Assembly: GCA_037178855.1 (NCBI GenBank)
Contig: JASJZC010000005.1
Span: 3,410,001 to 3,474,000, forward strand
DNA: 64,000 bases
Reading direction: 5' to 3'
Origin: Oscheius sp. JU75
Lineage: Eukaryota > Nematoda > Chromadorea > Rhabditida > Rhabditidae
Shown one piece after another: positions 50,881 to 61,758 of the stretch. Numbering within the stretch: the stretch's first letter is position 1; every line of letters starts with the position of its first letter. A program made the position numbers and the translations under genes. The notes under the pieces were generated by a model. That model was not told where the DNA came from and did not search any database. It was given only the letters and a program-made list of their open reading frames with translations.

Positions 50881-53800
50881 TTACTGGCAGACGGTCAGAG
50901 ACTTTCCGGATAGATCGTGTACGGGGGCACAGGGATGGACGCTGAGACCGTCAGACGCTGACAGAAGAAGTTTGCCACCCCAGAGATTGAACGCAGAACG
51001 AACTTCGTAGAGGAGATCACTGAACGAGAGCTTCTTGTCGCCATTTTCCAATTTCAAACGAAGAGTCGTACCGCCGTGAGAAACCGTAACAGTCGGTCCG
51101 GCATTCTCGGCGACCAGCCAAAGCTGGAAATGATAAAATTTCGCAGATCTTACAAGAAACGTACCGAAATTTCGTCATCTTTGACTTTACTAACGTTTTC
51201 AGCTACAGCCGACTTTCCGTGGGGAAGAGCTTCCAGCTTGAGAGGGGTACCTGAATTCAGAATTTTGATCTACAAGAACGTGAAGTCTACCTGAAGCAGC
51301 AGCGGAGATCTTGTCAATGTGGGCAGCCACTATTTTGGCAAGGGTGCCATTTTCCGGCTTGATCAGACAAAAGACCATGGCAGTGTCCGTGGTTACAAGC
51401 TTAGCCGCTTTCCTCAATTTTTGGATGCGATTCGTCACTTCTCGGGCGAGACCTTCCTCCTTCAGAGATTCATCCTCACTAGTATCCAGAAGAACGATAG
51501 TCTGAACAGGTACTGTACTGAACAAGCCAAAAATAATGTCACCTTGCTGTCGGAATGAGCCTTGTACCCGTCAGTCCCTCCTGTATTCGCTCCAACAGAG
51601 TAAGAGACAGCCATATCCTCAAGACCGATTTCATGACCACAGACCTCCAATTTCCCTTCGGACAAGAACTTTTCCAGATCTGCTTGAGTCGTTTTCTGCT
51701 TCAAGTACTCAGCAACCTTCTTCTGATCGCCCTTCAGACGAGCACCGAGAGCACGGAAGTTGATGTCGGCCTTGAGGGATACTCCATATTTGTCCTTATC
51801 TTGAGAAATGGTCAGCTTCCTAACATTCAGCTCGGACAGAATGTAGTGATCCAGACTTTCGACATCGGTCAAGAACTGCGAGTCGCGGTTGATGACAATC
51901 ATTTCCTTCAGGGGGTACTGAAAACATGAGGTCAAACATAAAAATGGGAAAACAAATACCTTGACTGGGATACCGGCCTTTTCACGTAGAACACGGACGA
52001 GATCAATGACTGAACGCATAGCTTCAACTCTCCGTTCGACTGTGTGATCGATGAGTGACTCGTCTGGAGTAGGCAGCAGTGTGAAATGGACACTCTCTTC
52101 TTTGTCGCCAGTCACTTTCCTCAAGTTTTGCCAGACGTAGTCGCAGAAGAACGGCGTGAAAGGAGACATGAGGCGGGTGATGAGAACGAGGACACGTCCA
52201 AGAGCAGTCAGAGAATGGAGCTGTTCTTCTTCACTAGAGTCGCCCTTGATACGTTTCCTATTGAGACGAATGTAGACGTTGGTCAGCGTATCGAAGTACT
52301 TCGTCAAAGGACCAACGACAGCGTACAAGTGATATCTGAATAAGCTGCGTTGGACAAGGAACCTTTTTGTTGGTATACTCGTTCATCTCTTTTCTGACGA
52401 ATTGGACCAAACTGTTGGTGAATGACTGTATCCAGTGGTCCATAACGTTCGAGCTTGTGTCCTTCTGCATAGAGAACTTGTTGGAACCATCCTAAAAAAC
52501 AGAATTTAAGATACTAACGTTGGATCTCACATGCTCATAGGCCTGTACATTCTGGATGAAGAATCGGTAGGCGTTAAACCAGGGAAGGAAGACGGATTTC
52601 AGAAGGTCACGAACGCCATCCTCTCTGCAACAAATCGACTAGAAGGAAGGTGTACAACACTAACTGGAATCGAAGATTCTCTCCACGGACGACGGGCGAG
52701 TCAATGAGATATAGACGAAGAGCATCAGCTCCGTACTTGTTGACAATTTCGATAGGATCGGGATAATTCTTCTTTCTCTTCGACATCTTGTTTCCGTCAG
52801 ATGCGAGAACAAGACCGTTGCAGATCAGATTCTAAAAAATCGAAAAGTAAATATACTATGAAAAGAATTACCTTGAAGGGAGGCCTTCCGAACAGCGCGG
52901 TAGAGAGAACCAGAAGAGTATAGAACCATCCGCGAGTTTGATCGATTCCTTCAGCAATAAAGTCGGCCGGGAAGTTATCCTCGAACACCTTTTTGTTCTC
53001 GAATGGGTAGTGATTCTGGGCGTAAGGCATCGATCCAGACTCGAACCAGCAATCGAAAACTTCTGGAACGCGTCTGAGAACACCACGACCAGTCTTCGAG
53101 GGGATTGTCAAGTCGTCAACACTGAAGTAATAACGATTTGGATATTTCTTAACAAACAAACTTTTCTCTATGAATATCTGTGATCTTCTTTCCGGTCAGC
53201 TCTTCCAGTTCCGCTATGCTGCCAGGGGCGATGATTTCTTCGAGATCATCACTGACCCACAAATTGATAGGCGTTCCCCAGAAACGATTGCGAGAGACTG
53301 CCCAGTCCCGTGCATCTTTCAGCCAGTTAGCGAATCGCTTATCTTTGACAAACCCAGGAACCCTAGAAAAAAACTGAAAGGAACGAACTACGTCATACCA
53401 GTAGGTTTTGTCGTTGTTGACCAAAAGTTTGTCTTTGAGCGACTCCACGCGTATGAACCAGCTGGGGACGGCCTTGTAGAGGAGAGGTGTATCGGACCGC
53501 CAACAGAATGGGTAAGAGTGCTTCACTTCACCCTGTTTGACGAGATTTCCCATTTCCTTGAGCTTCTTGATTATCAGCTTGTCGGCATCTTTGACGTAGA
53601 CTCCTTCCCAGTCTTTAACTTCAGAAGTGAATTTGCCACTTTCATCAACGGGACAGACAACTTTCATGTCCTTTGTGATGATATTATTCTCCAGACAAAC
53701 TTGATAATCGATCTGAATTGGCTTGCTTACACAACACACTAATACAATCGTACCTCTCCAAAATAAGGGGCCTGATGAACAACACCGGTACCTTGATCGA

Positions 53801-54944
53801 CAGTTACGAAAGTGTTAGTGAGCACGCGGAAAGCCTTTCTCTCCCTCATGCTTTCAAAATAGGGGAACAAAGGCTCGTATTCTTTTCCTGCAAAGGCGTT
53901 GCCAGCGACAGTTTCAATGACATCCAGGTCATTATTCTTCAGCTCCAACAGGCGCTCTTTCATCACGACGTACTCAACACCGGTCGTCTTGTCTAAATCA
54001 AAGACTATGTTTTAGAGGGAAAGAGAGGTACCTTTGGCAACGACGTACTCCAGATCGGGATGAACACAAAGAGCCAAGTTGCTGGGAAGTGTCCAAGGAG
54101 TAGTTGTCCACGCAACCATTAGTCGGTTCGGGTTTTCTTTTAAACGGAAGCCGACACAAACTGAACGAAATATGTAGTACGAAAAGTATCAAAACGTACC
54201 AGCAGGATCAACGACCTCCTTGTAATTCTGTCCGGCCTCAAAGTTTGATAGGGGAGTTGAGCAGGCAGTAGAGAACGGCATTACTTTAACCCCGCGGTAG
54301 ACGAGTCCTTTCTTGACCAGCTGGCTGAAGGCCCACCAGACGCTCTCCATGAACCAAGGATACAGGGTCTTGTAATCATTTTTGAAGTCGATCCAACGAC
54401 CCATCCGTTGCACGGACTCTTCCCATTCCTGAGAGAACGCAGTGTAAAATATGTATGCAGGAGCTTACCTTAGCATATCGCATCACAATGCTTCTGCATT
54501 CATCGTTGTATTTACCAATTCCCATGGCAAGAATATCAGCAGGACCTTTGATTCCAAGTGTTTTGTCGACTTCGAATTCCTGAAAAGCAGCGAGTAGACT
54601 ATGAGAATCAGAAATCATACCACAGGAAGTCCGTGGGTGTCCCAGCCAAATCGTCTCTCAACATAATGCCCATCCTGGGTGGCCCAGCGAGTCACGACGT
54701 CTTTGATGGTTCCGGCCAGAATGTGTCCATAATGAGGAAGACCTGTGGCAAATGGAGGTCCGTCGTAGAAGGTAAAGCGTGGTCGGTCCTTCGATAGCCT
54801 TGAAAAAGATGGCCTACACAGAAGCAGCAAAGGAACTTACTCGAGAGACTTTTCGAACGTCTTGTTCTCATCCCATTTTTTCAAAACTTCTTTCTCGGAA
54901 GCCGGAAAATTTATATTGTCCGGCACAGTGGTGAGACCACTCAT
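50881..54944 (-). CDS. Isoleucyl-tRNA synthetase, cytosolic
   Basis: Charges tRNA-Ile. Class I signatures: [20 protein letters not shown] (HIGH motif as HYGH) and [15 protein letters not shown] (KMSKS). Also seen: [33 protein letters not shown], editing-domain segments ([40 protein letters not shown]), [20 protein letters not shown] and [20 protein letters not shown]. The C-terminal extension ([20 protein letters not shown] ... SGKSLTVCQ) is that of the eukaryotic cytosolic enzyme. The start [20 protein letters not shown] is typical for the family, with no mitochondrial presequence. About 14 exons, introns 38-50 nt, about 1,170 residues. ATG 54944, TAA 50881-50883. Confidence 0.97.
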
Positions 54945-56015
54945 GCTAAAAAAAGAAAATAAATAAGCGAGGTAAGAACGGCAGAGCAAATGAGATATAT
55001 GAATAACAGTTCGTCACGTTGCGCGATCTTTCTTCCTCATCAGGAAGATGAAAAATGATGCAATATGACACTAAACGTTAAATCAATACGGGTCTGAATG
55101 TGAGTCTGCACTTGACAGTGAGCAGGTATTCAATGAAACCAAGGGCATAATTGACAGTCAGAAAGACAAAGATAAGATAGAGACAAATGCCATTCAGCTT
55201 TTGACTTGCTTGAGATCTCATTCTTATTTTTTGATATTATCCTATATTTTTGTAAAGCTCTTTTTGTATGAGTAAAGGTTGAAAAAGATGAATGGAAATA
55301 AAAAATACTAAGCAAAAAAGGGACGAACGAACTTGCAAAGCCTGAAGTTTAGGATTTGCAAATTTGAAAGGTGTAGAACGATTCCTGAAACGAAGTGCAA
55401 GCTGGTGGAAAAAAAGAGGACTACAAAAAGAAACATGGAGTTTTTGTTCGGTAGAAACTGAGCAATTAGGTGGCAGGACCTAATTGTGGAAGGCTTCTTC
55501 CCTGGAAGATAGCAATTGATAATAGTTCGGCAGGCATCTCCTTCGTTTGAATTTTTGGCGCGCTTTTACGAATTTGTGCAAATCCGGCTTTCTGAGGTAA
55601 TTCTCTCATTTTCAGAGTATCATACTATGTTTATTGAAGTCAGCGTGCAAAAGAACATTCTGGAATATAAAATAGCAGATAGTTGCAGAGATCGAATTTT
55701 GCACAAATTCGTAAAAGCGGGCCAAAACGAAGGAGGCGCTGCCGAACTATAACCGACTTCCAGTGTAAATACTGGTGCCTATGTTATTAGTCTTGTAGGC
55801 AGTCTCAAAGCTGTTGTACTTGCCTTTCATGCTGTTATCTCTCTCAGTGCTTCTTCATGAACTAGCAGTACATGCACATGTACTTCTGTCTTGGTTTCTG
55901 CTTGGAACCATCCAGTCAACCAACACCCATTTTATCTGTTCCAATCACTTTCAGTTTGAGAATCATACAGGTACAAGAGTTTTCATAGAATCTTTTTCAA
56001 ACTCTAAGCAACGAA
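54945..56015. other. Intergenic interval containing a MITE-like element
   Basis: About 1.07 kb. It contains the TA-flanked inverted-repeat element at 55525-55747; otherwise it is A/T-rich without credible coding frames. Frames at 55516-55752 and 55814-56047 are not supported. Confidence 0.5.
55525..55747. mobile_element. MITE-like element, long terminal inverted repeats, TA target site
   Basis: A 223-bp sequence beginning GTTCGGCAG and ending CTGCCGAAC, bounded on both sides by TA (55523-55524 and 55748-55749), as for Tc1/mariner-type insertion. The inverted arms run about 55-60 bp: CTCCTTCGTTT and CGCTTTTACGAATTTGTGCA on the left recur in reverse complement on the right, with an extra ~10 nt (GAATTTTTGG region) in the left arm. 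The inner 95 nt is unrelated and non-coding. No transposase is present, so it would be non-autonomous. Confidence 0.75.
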
Positions 56016-57566
56016 TTATTCGAAATGACGTAGATGGAACTCTGTGACGAGTCTTCCCTTCATTTTCCCCCAGTCGTGGGTTGCCATGGTAATTATTCCG
56101 TGTCCAAAGATCTGCGCCAGTTGCTTGAAATGAGCCAGTGATTGCAGAATCGTTCGTAGTCGCAGTCTTCTGTCGTTTTCGGACATCTGTGGATAGTTCT
56201 CTTCGATGTAACATCCCAAAATGGCTGTCAATCTTCGTCTTGCTCTCCTGGTTATGAACAGTCCTTCTTCGGAAAGTGTGGGAGCTAAAATCACTCATCT
56301 GTCTGGAGCTCTTAAAAGAGTTACGAGAGATGAACATTGCTATGCTCAATAACAGGTGGAACTCGTGTTCCGTGACGAGGCTCTCTTTCAGTGTCTTCTC
56401 GACCGTTTTCCCAGCCGATATGAACAGTCTCGAGTTTACGTCATTCATACTAAGACGCTAGATAATCGTATGAAGAATGACAGAACTTACAAAGAATCTG
56501 GTGCGCCATCTATAGTTTGTTTCGACAGAAGGTCCATTAGAATTTCGTGGTTCTGTTCTTTCTCATGTTTTGTGAATACGGCCTTGGCTACAGAATAGTC
56601 CACAAAGTTGTACTGAACTAGTTTTAGCTGAGACTCAATTTGTGGTGGTAGAAGATAAGGGCACCTTGTCAGATGGAGACAGCTCGTGAATCTCTCGAAA
56701 GGACATGATGAAGTCAGCAAAGGATGTGGCCACTCGGCCGTAGCTGCGATCGAACTGGTAGACGACGTCGTTCGAAGGAACTGCCATTTGGTCCAGAGCT
56801 GCCTGAATAGTACCCTCTCCAGAATCGGTACGGGAAAACTCACAGTAGATCTGGAGGAACATGAGGCTGGATTGAGCAAGAGATCAAAAATGGACAAGTC
56901 CAGATTAGTGGGTACTGAAGAGGGACTGGGGCCGTCTCGACAGTCTATGAATTTTGTGTATTCGACATAAACTGAGGCAAATTGCGTAGCCGTCTTTGTT
57001 CCTTCGAGGTAGTCGATCAGTTTGGGTCCGAAAGTAGTGAGACTACTCAGCACATTGTTCTGGAATGGATTAGATCGAAGTATAGTCAAAAGAGGTTTAC
57101 AATAATGAAGGAGCGTTCACTTTCACCAAAGTATCTCACCACTGGTTTCGTGTTTCTTCTGGCAACACCAACGTCTGTAACTTTGTTTCATTGTCAGCGC
57201 AACTTGAAATCCTACCTTCCATTCTCATGCCAATTAAAAGGCATTTTTTCAATCTACATGCCGGGCAGTTCATTCCGCTCTCTGCAAAAAGTAGACTTAG
57301 TTAGAAAGAAAGAGACTAACTGGCAGTGATTCTACACGTCCCTTTGTACTTACAGGCAAACGGTTTCCCCAGGCGGGTACAGCGTATGAAAAATACCCGA
57401 CATCGGCTAAAAATAGATTGGATACATAAGATAAATTTGAATGGAACCTGCAAGTGAGTCCTTGATAGTGCCAATGAGCTCCGGGAGAGTCACATACACG
57501 ACAGATTTCGTTCTCGGGGACACATTTGGCTCGCATCGGAACGAGAACAGATTCGAATGTGATCAT
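56016..57566 (-). CDS. Divergent nuclear hormone receptor
   Basis: Zinc-finger I is ICRVCDSPGAHWHYQGLTC joined by a phase-2 intron to SRCRVFFIRCTRLGKPFACK; finger II is YKGTCRITASGMNCPACRLK with KCLLIGMRME. All eight zinc-ligand cysteines are present, but the P-box is CSRCR instead of CxGCK. The ligand-binding domain includes IYCEFSRTDSGEGTIQAALD, FADFIMSFREIHELSPSDK and a helix 10-12 tail ending RLVTEFHLRHFE. An IESQLKLVQYNFVDYSVAKA segment and AIMFISRNS-type helix lie between. ATG 57566 (MITFESVLVPMRAKC), so there is almost no N-terminal domain. TAA 56016. About 430 residues, in 6-7 exons. It fits the supplementary receptors expanded in nematodes; DNA target unknown. Confidence 0.88.
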
Positions 57567-57797
57567 AGATGAGGAAAAACTAATCCGAAAGATCAGAGGA
57601 GAGGGAGGAAACCGAAAGGGGAGAGCAGCGGGTCGATAGTAGCGACAAGAGTTCGTCGAGATTAATTAGTCTCTCGATTGTGAAAGCAAATTAGTGGAAG
57701 ACTGGAAGTGGAAGATAATAATAAGAAGTTTTTGAAAATTTTTAAAGTAAAGCGGGAGATTAGAGTCCACAGTTCGCAATACTTGGAACACTTCTAG

Positions 57798-58901
57798 ATG
57801 CAGGACACCTCGGACGAAAGGAAACAATTACTCCCTTTTGGTAGTTCTTTTTTTTCTACCAATTCAAATGTTCAGAAAAGAGTAAAATGGAGCAGTTGGC
57901 CAAGTCAGAAGCTCGGACGGAGCCGCGTTGGGACAAGAAATTCGAGGTCAAGTCGGAAATGTCGACGGTGGAGACGACTGAAGCGAGTATAAAAATGGCA
58001 AAGGGCGGCAAGAAGAGGCCAAAAAAGGCCACGGAGGACGAGTTCGCAAAAGGAACCTTCGGATTCGTCTATACTCTCGGCTGGATCGGACTCGTCTGGG
58101 TCATGGGATTCGGTTTCGGAAGTGGACTGACCTTCCTGAACTATCTGCGTCTGGGAGAAACTCCTATCTACTTCGGAGCTGACTCGTTCATTGGCAGCAC
58201 TCCACGAATCATCTACGAGCCGAACCCTGCCATTTACGACAGCAATAGTCATGGCGTCATCGAATGGAATCCGAACCAATACCACGACACGAAAATGCTT
58301 AATCTGATGGCTCGATGGAACCATGTCTTTGAAGGTATTTTGAACTATCATTTTCTACCTTTTCAACTGTTCAGACTATCATAACAATTCGTTCATCAAT
58401 ACGACCGAAAGACTTCCGTGTGCTGGTTTTGACGGCTATGTTGACGGAGCTCCGGTCTCTTCGAGCTGTGTCTTGGATTTAAATCACGAGGACTACGGAC
58501 CCTGTGGCTTATCCAAGGACAACATGAAACAATCTGGAATGGGTCTGGGCGACGGAAAGCCATGTGTCATGATTCGTCTGACGAAGCTGCTTGGATGGTA
58601 TCCGGAAATCGACGACAAAGGAGAGATCTCGACGCGAGAATGTCCGAACAAAGAAAAGTCGTGCTGTCACAAGAGAAGGATCAAGGTCGAGTGTCAAGGA
58701 GCGGCCTATACGATGTATCCGACAGACGGAATGGACACGTGTGCCTTTCCCTTCTGGAATCAGAAAGGCTATCAAGCACCCTTCCTCATGCTCAAGTTCA
58801 ATCTGACCGAGCCGAATGAATACAAGATCGAATGCGAGACGAATCTGAAAGGACTCGATGACAGTCAGAGAAAGATGAAGTTCACGATGAAAATGAATTA
58901 A
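57798..58901 (+). CDS. Na+/K+-ATPase beta subunit
   Basis: Single-pass chaperone and structural subunit of the sodium pump. A cytosolic Lys-rich N-terminus with FAKGTFGFVYTLGWIGLVWV (membrane helix at about residues 75-97) is followed by a large extracellular domain with FNYLRLGETP-like LNYLRLGETPIYFGADSF, paired cysteines (LPCAGFDGYVDG; YGPCGLSKDN; GKPCVMIRLTKLLGWYP; CPNKEKSCC; KVECQG; MDTCAFPFWNQKGYQAPFLM) and FNLTEPNEYKIECETN near the end. N-glycosylation sequons NNS and NTT occur in HNNSFINTTERLPC. A tiny first exon (MQDTSDERKQLLPF) is joined in phase 1 by a 35-nt intron; starting at MEQLAKSEAR instead is possible. ATG 57798, TAA 58899-58901. About 340 residues. Confidence 0.94.
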
Positions 58902-58941
58902 ACCATCTCCCAAACGATTCGTATTCATTCTTATCTTCGAG

Positions 58942-59191
58942 TTAATTGAACGAACACAATTGAAAACTTCTGAGATTCAAAAGACATTCGAGTCGACTTC
59001 TCGAGGCTCTCGTCTCTCGAATGATGAGTGGTCGTTGGCGAGCATAGCCTCCATAGTCCCAGGTCGATGGACTCATCTCTAAAAGCATTGGAGTAACGAC
59101 AGCTATGGTTTTGGGAGATACCTTCTTGCGAATAAACGACTAGGACCACAAGAATGAGTAGAAGAAGCATCTTGGCTGACAACAAGGACAT
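58942..59191 (-). CDS. Small secreted peptide precursor (orphan)
   Basis: ATG 59191, right after TTTCAGA, opens a strong signal peptide (MSLLSAKMLLLLILVVLVVY). One 44-nt intron (59075-59118, phase 1) joins SQE to EMSPSTWDYGGYARQRP. The mature part is about 45 residues, carries dibasic-like or Arg-rich cleavage context (RETRASRSRLE) and ends CLLNLRSFQLCSFN with two cysteines that could form a small loop. About 67 residues in total; TAA 58942-58944. A neuropeptide-like or other secreted signal is possible; the C-terminal Cys loop vaguely recalls allatostatin-C/somatostatin-type peptides, but the spacing (nine residues) differs. I do not recognise it. Confidence 0.5.
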
Positions 59192-59336
59192 TCTGAAATG
59201 AGCGAGTTGTAAAAGTGAACCAAAAGGGAAAAACCGGCTGGACATTCTATCTGACCAAGGCCGACGAGGAGGGATTTGGTTGTGTTTAAAAGAGCCGCGA
59301 GAGAGGGTACACACTTTGTACGACAGATGAATCTGA

Positions 59337-60734
59337 TGCTGTTTTTCTTTGTCTTCGTCACAGCAGTGGTAGGTTTTCCAAAGGGTTTGTGGGAAAAAGT
59401 ATGAGTCAATGTTTTCAATGAACAGATTCTTTCAGTCGACGGAAAAAGAGCCAGAGACGAGCGAACAACTGGACCCATCCATGTATCTGAGGACCTTTGG
59501 TCAGGTAGGCATAGGGAGAGAGACTCATCAGAGGAATGGGAGAATCCTGGCTATATATTGAAGCGTTCCATGTGACCGAGCAATTTCCGACAATCGTCAC
59601 TAGAGATCCCACTCAGTCGGGAGACAATATGTTTTTGGTGATGATGATGGCTAAAAGTATAGTTGCCGTGGAAGTGACCTTACTTTTAGACTATTCCTGG
59701 AATGGGAGGCATGGGCGGTATGGCTCAACAACAGTACGTCAATGGTAAGACTAATTGTTGACAGAACTCTCCGTTCAGTACCATTCGCCTTCAATTGCAA
59801 GTGTTCATCGAAAATGGCCAATCCCAACGCCCCACCGCCTCTCGATGCCAATGCAGCAGCTCAACAACAGATTCAGCAACTACAGGTAACAGGCCAAAAA
59901 GAGAAATCCGATCGTTGTAAGGTCTCTCAAGAAGCCGAGAGGAGGAAAAGAGTTGTTTCTTGGGAGCCTTTTGAAAAGGGGCTGAAAACAAGCTGCGGCA
60001 GCGAAGCCTTGCATGACTTTAGATCAAAAGGCCTCTGGGTTATTTACGAACACGCAAAAGAGAAGCTTTTTTCGAAGCAGACGACCCCCATTGAAGACCC
60101 GTAATGTAATAAAATCAGAGGTCATTCTCAAGATGACGTGACTTGCAGTTGCCTTTATGCGAACAGGAAATCTTTTCAATAAACTCTCCCACCAAAGCCT
60201 TTAACTTATTTACCTGACTCTCATACTCCTTTTTCCACACAAGTTGGTGTCGGACACGGATTACAGGAGCTCGTTTGTTGTAGAAAACCAGTGGATTATC
60301 CACTGGAATAAACTGGTCACTTGGTTGAAAGCACAGATGATTCAGGAACAAGTTCGAAGACAGCAGGAAATCATCAATAGGTCGAACACAATGCGAACTG
60401 GACTCGGAGGATTCGAACAATTCAGTAGTTTCTTGTCTTCACAATACGTTTCGCTCTTTTCAGCACAACTTCTTCAGTTGGCCAATGGATTCGATTGTAG
60501 TTGCAGTTCGCTAGACTCGGGAACAATGGGAATGGGTCAAATGGGCGGTATGGCCGGAGGACATGGAATGCAGGGCTTCCAAGGAATTCCAGGTAATTGA
60601 CAGGACTTTCAATAACCTAAACACTTTCAGGACTCGGAGGGTTTGGATCGGCTGGAGGAATGGGTCCGATGAGAGGTGTGCCGACCTACCAGGTTCGATC
60701 ACAACCTTTGCAGGAGTTCCCCTTCCGGTTCTGA
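59337..60734 (+). CDS. Secreted Met/Gly/Gln-rich protein (orphan)
   Basis: ATG 59337 starts a signal peptide ([20 protein letters not shown]). Short exons then read [133 protein letters not shown] and [20 protein letters not shown], ending QEFPFRF. Joins at GLWEK|STEKE, GQ|TIPG, N|VPFAF and PG|LGGF were phase-checked. The motif F-N/D-C-x-C-S-S occurs twice. About 240 residues. The middle intron (about 59888-60333) is unusually long and contains other open frames. No family recognised; the exon set around that intron is the weakest part. Confidence 0.5.
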
Positions 60735-61057
60735 TCCTACTCATAGTGATGTAATTGCCTGTATTTTCCTGGAAACATAAAACGGAAGAAGATAAGAGGC
60801 CGCGTGATGGAACAGAGTCAGAATACGAATGAAGCCGTACGTGTGTGTTTTCATTCCTCTCAGTCAGGTTGGATCTGTGAGGAGTAACAGCTATTCTATA
60901 GAGTAGCCCACATTTTCCTGTCATCATTCCCGCAAAAGAGGTCGTAAAATGGCAGACCTTATCTCGTACAAGAGTCGCGTTCCCTTTCACTCCAATTGGG
61001 GAGGAGGGTCCATGAGTCGAGTGACCACGTGACTCTATCTACCTACCAACTGATAAG
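60735..61057. other. Short intergenic spacer
   Basis: 323 nt, no coding frame supported; ACATAAAACGG just after the upstream stop is the only weak poly(A)-like sequence. Confidence 0.35.
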
Positions 61058-61498
61058 ATGTCGTCATCATTCGGCCTATTTGGAAATACGATGGTAGCCG
61101 TCAATCACCGAAGGTCCCGGAGATCACTGAAACAGTCTTTGAAGGCGAAAGAAAACTCTTGTAATAGAAACCTAAAAAGAGTGTTATCAAGTCACGAGAT
61201 GATCCCTTTAAACGGAAGTGCTGATCAATCATCTGCTCGTTTCCGAAACATAGACGTCTTGTTTTCGAGCGCATCATTTTACAATTGTCTCCTTCTAAGG
61301 AATCAGTCCTTATCATCCACTTTCGACTGTCAATCATTCTCGCTGAGTTCAGGTCGGTCGTCAGTCTCCACCTACCACAAAAACAGTCTTTATTTGTCCG
61401 AATATACCTCCAACCAGTTCCTTCTTGCCGTTCTTGCCATCATTGTCACCTCCCTGTTAGTCAACAGAAAATACCTTTTATCTAGACAGCCTTAGAGT
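61058..61498 (+). CDS. Orphan tail-anchored membrane protein
   Basis: A single-exon frame from ATG 61058 (MSSSFGLFGNTMVAVNHRRS) to TAG at about 61496-61498. It encodes about 145 residues that are Ser/Arg/Asn-rich, with one hydrophobic helix right at the C-terminus (NQFLLAVLAIIVTSLLV followed by NRKYLLSRQP), the layout of a tail-anchored protein. No signal peptide. I do not recognise it. The lack of introns is unusual here and lowers confidence, but the hydrophilic body with a terminal anchor is unlikely to be chance. Confidence 0.45.
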
Positions 61499-61758
61499 TA
61501 TAAGTCTTTTTGTTTGCAAATGTGGCTTAAATCCACTAAATTTGAATCCACGTTCAGCATACTTTGGCCATCAAGCATGGTTTGATCGCATGTTTTGAAG
61601 TTGTTTGCTAGCACAAGAGCCTTGATAACTCGCGGCCACCGATAAGACATTCGACGGTAGAACACGCAGTCCGCCACGCGCTCACTCCTTCCTTTCTCTC
61701 GGGAATAAAAAGATTCTCTTCTTTTTTTTGAGATAACAGTGTCGAGTTTAGAAAAGAG

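Noticed and set aside
55516-55752. Open frame across 55.5-55.75 kb on the plus strand
   Set aside because: It is the translation of a TA-flanked inverted-repeat element, not a gene.
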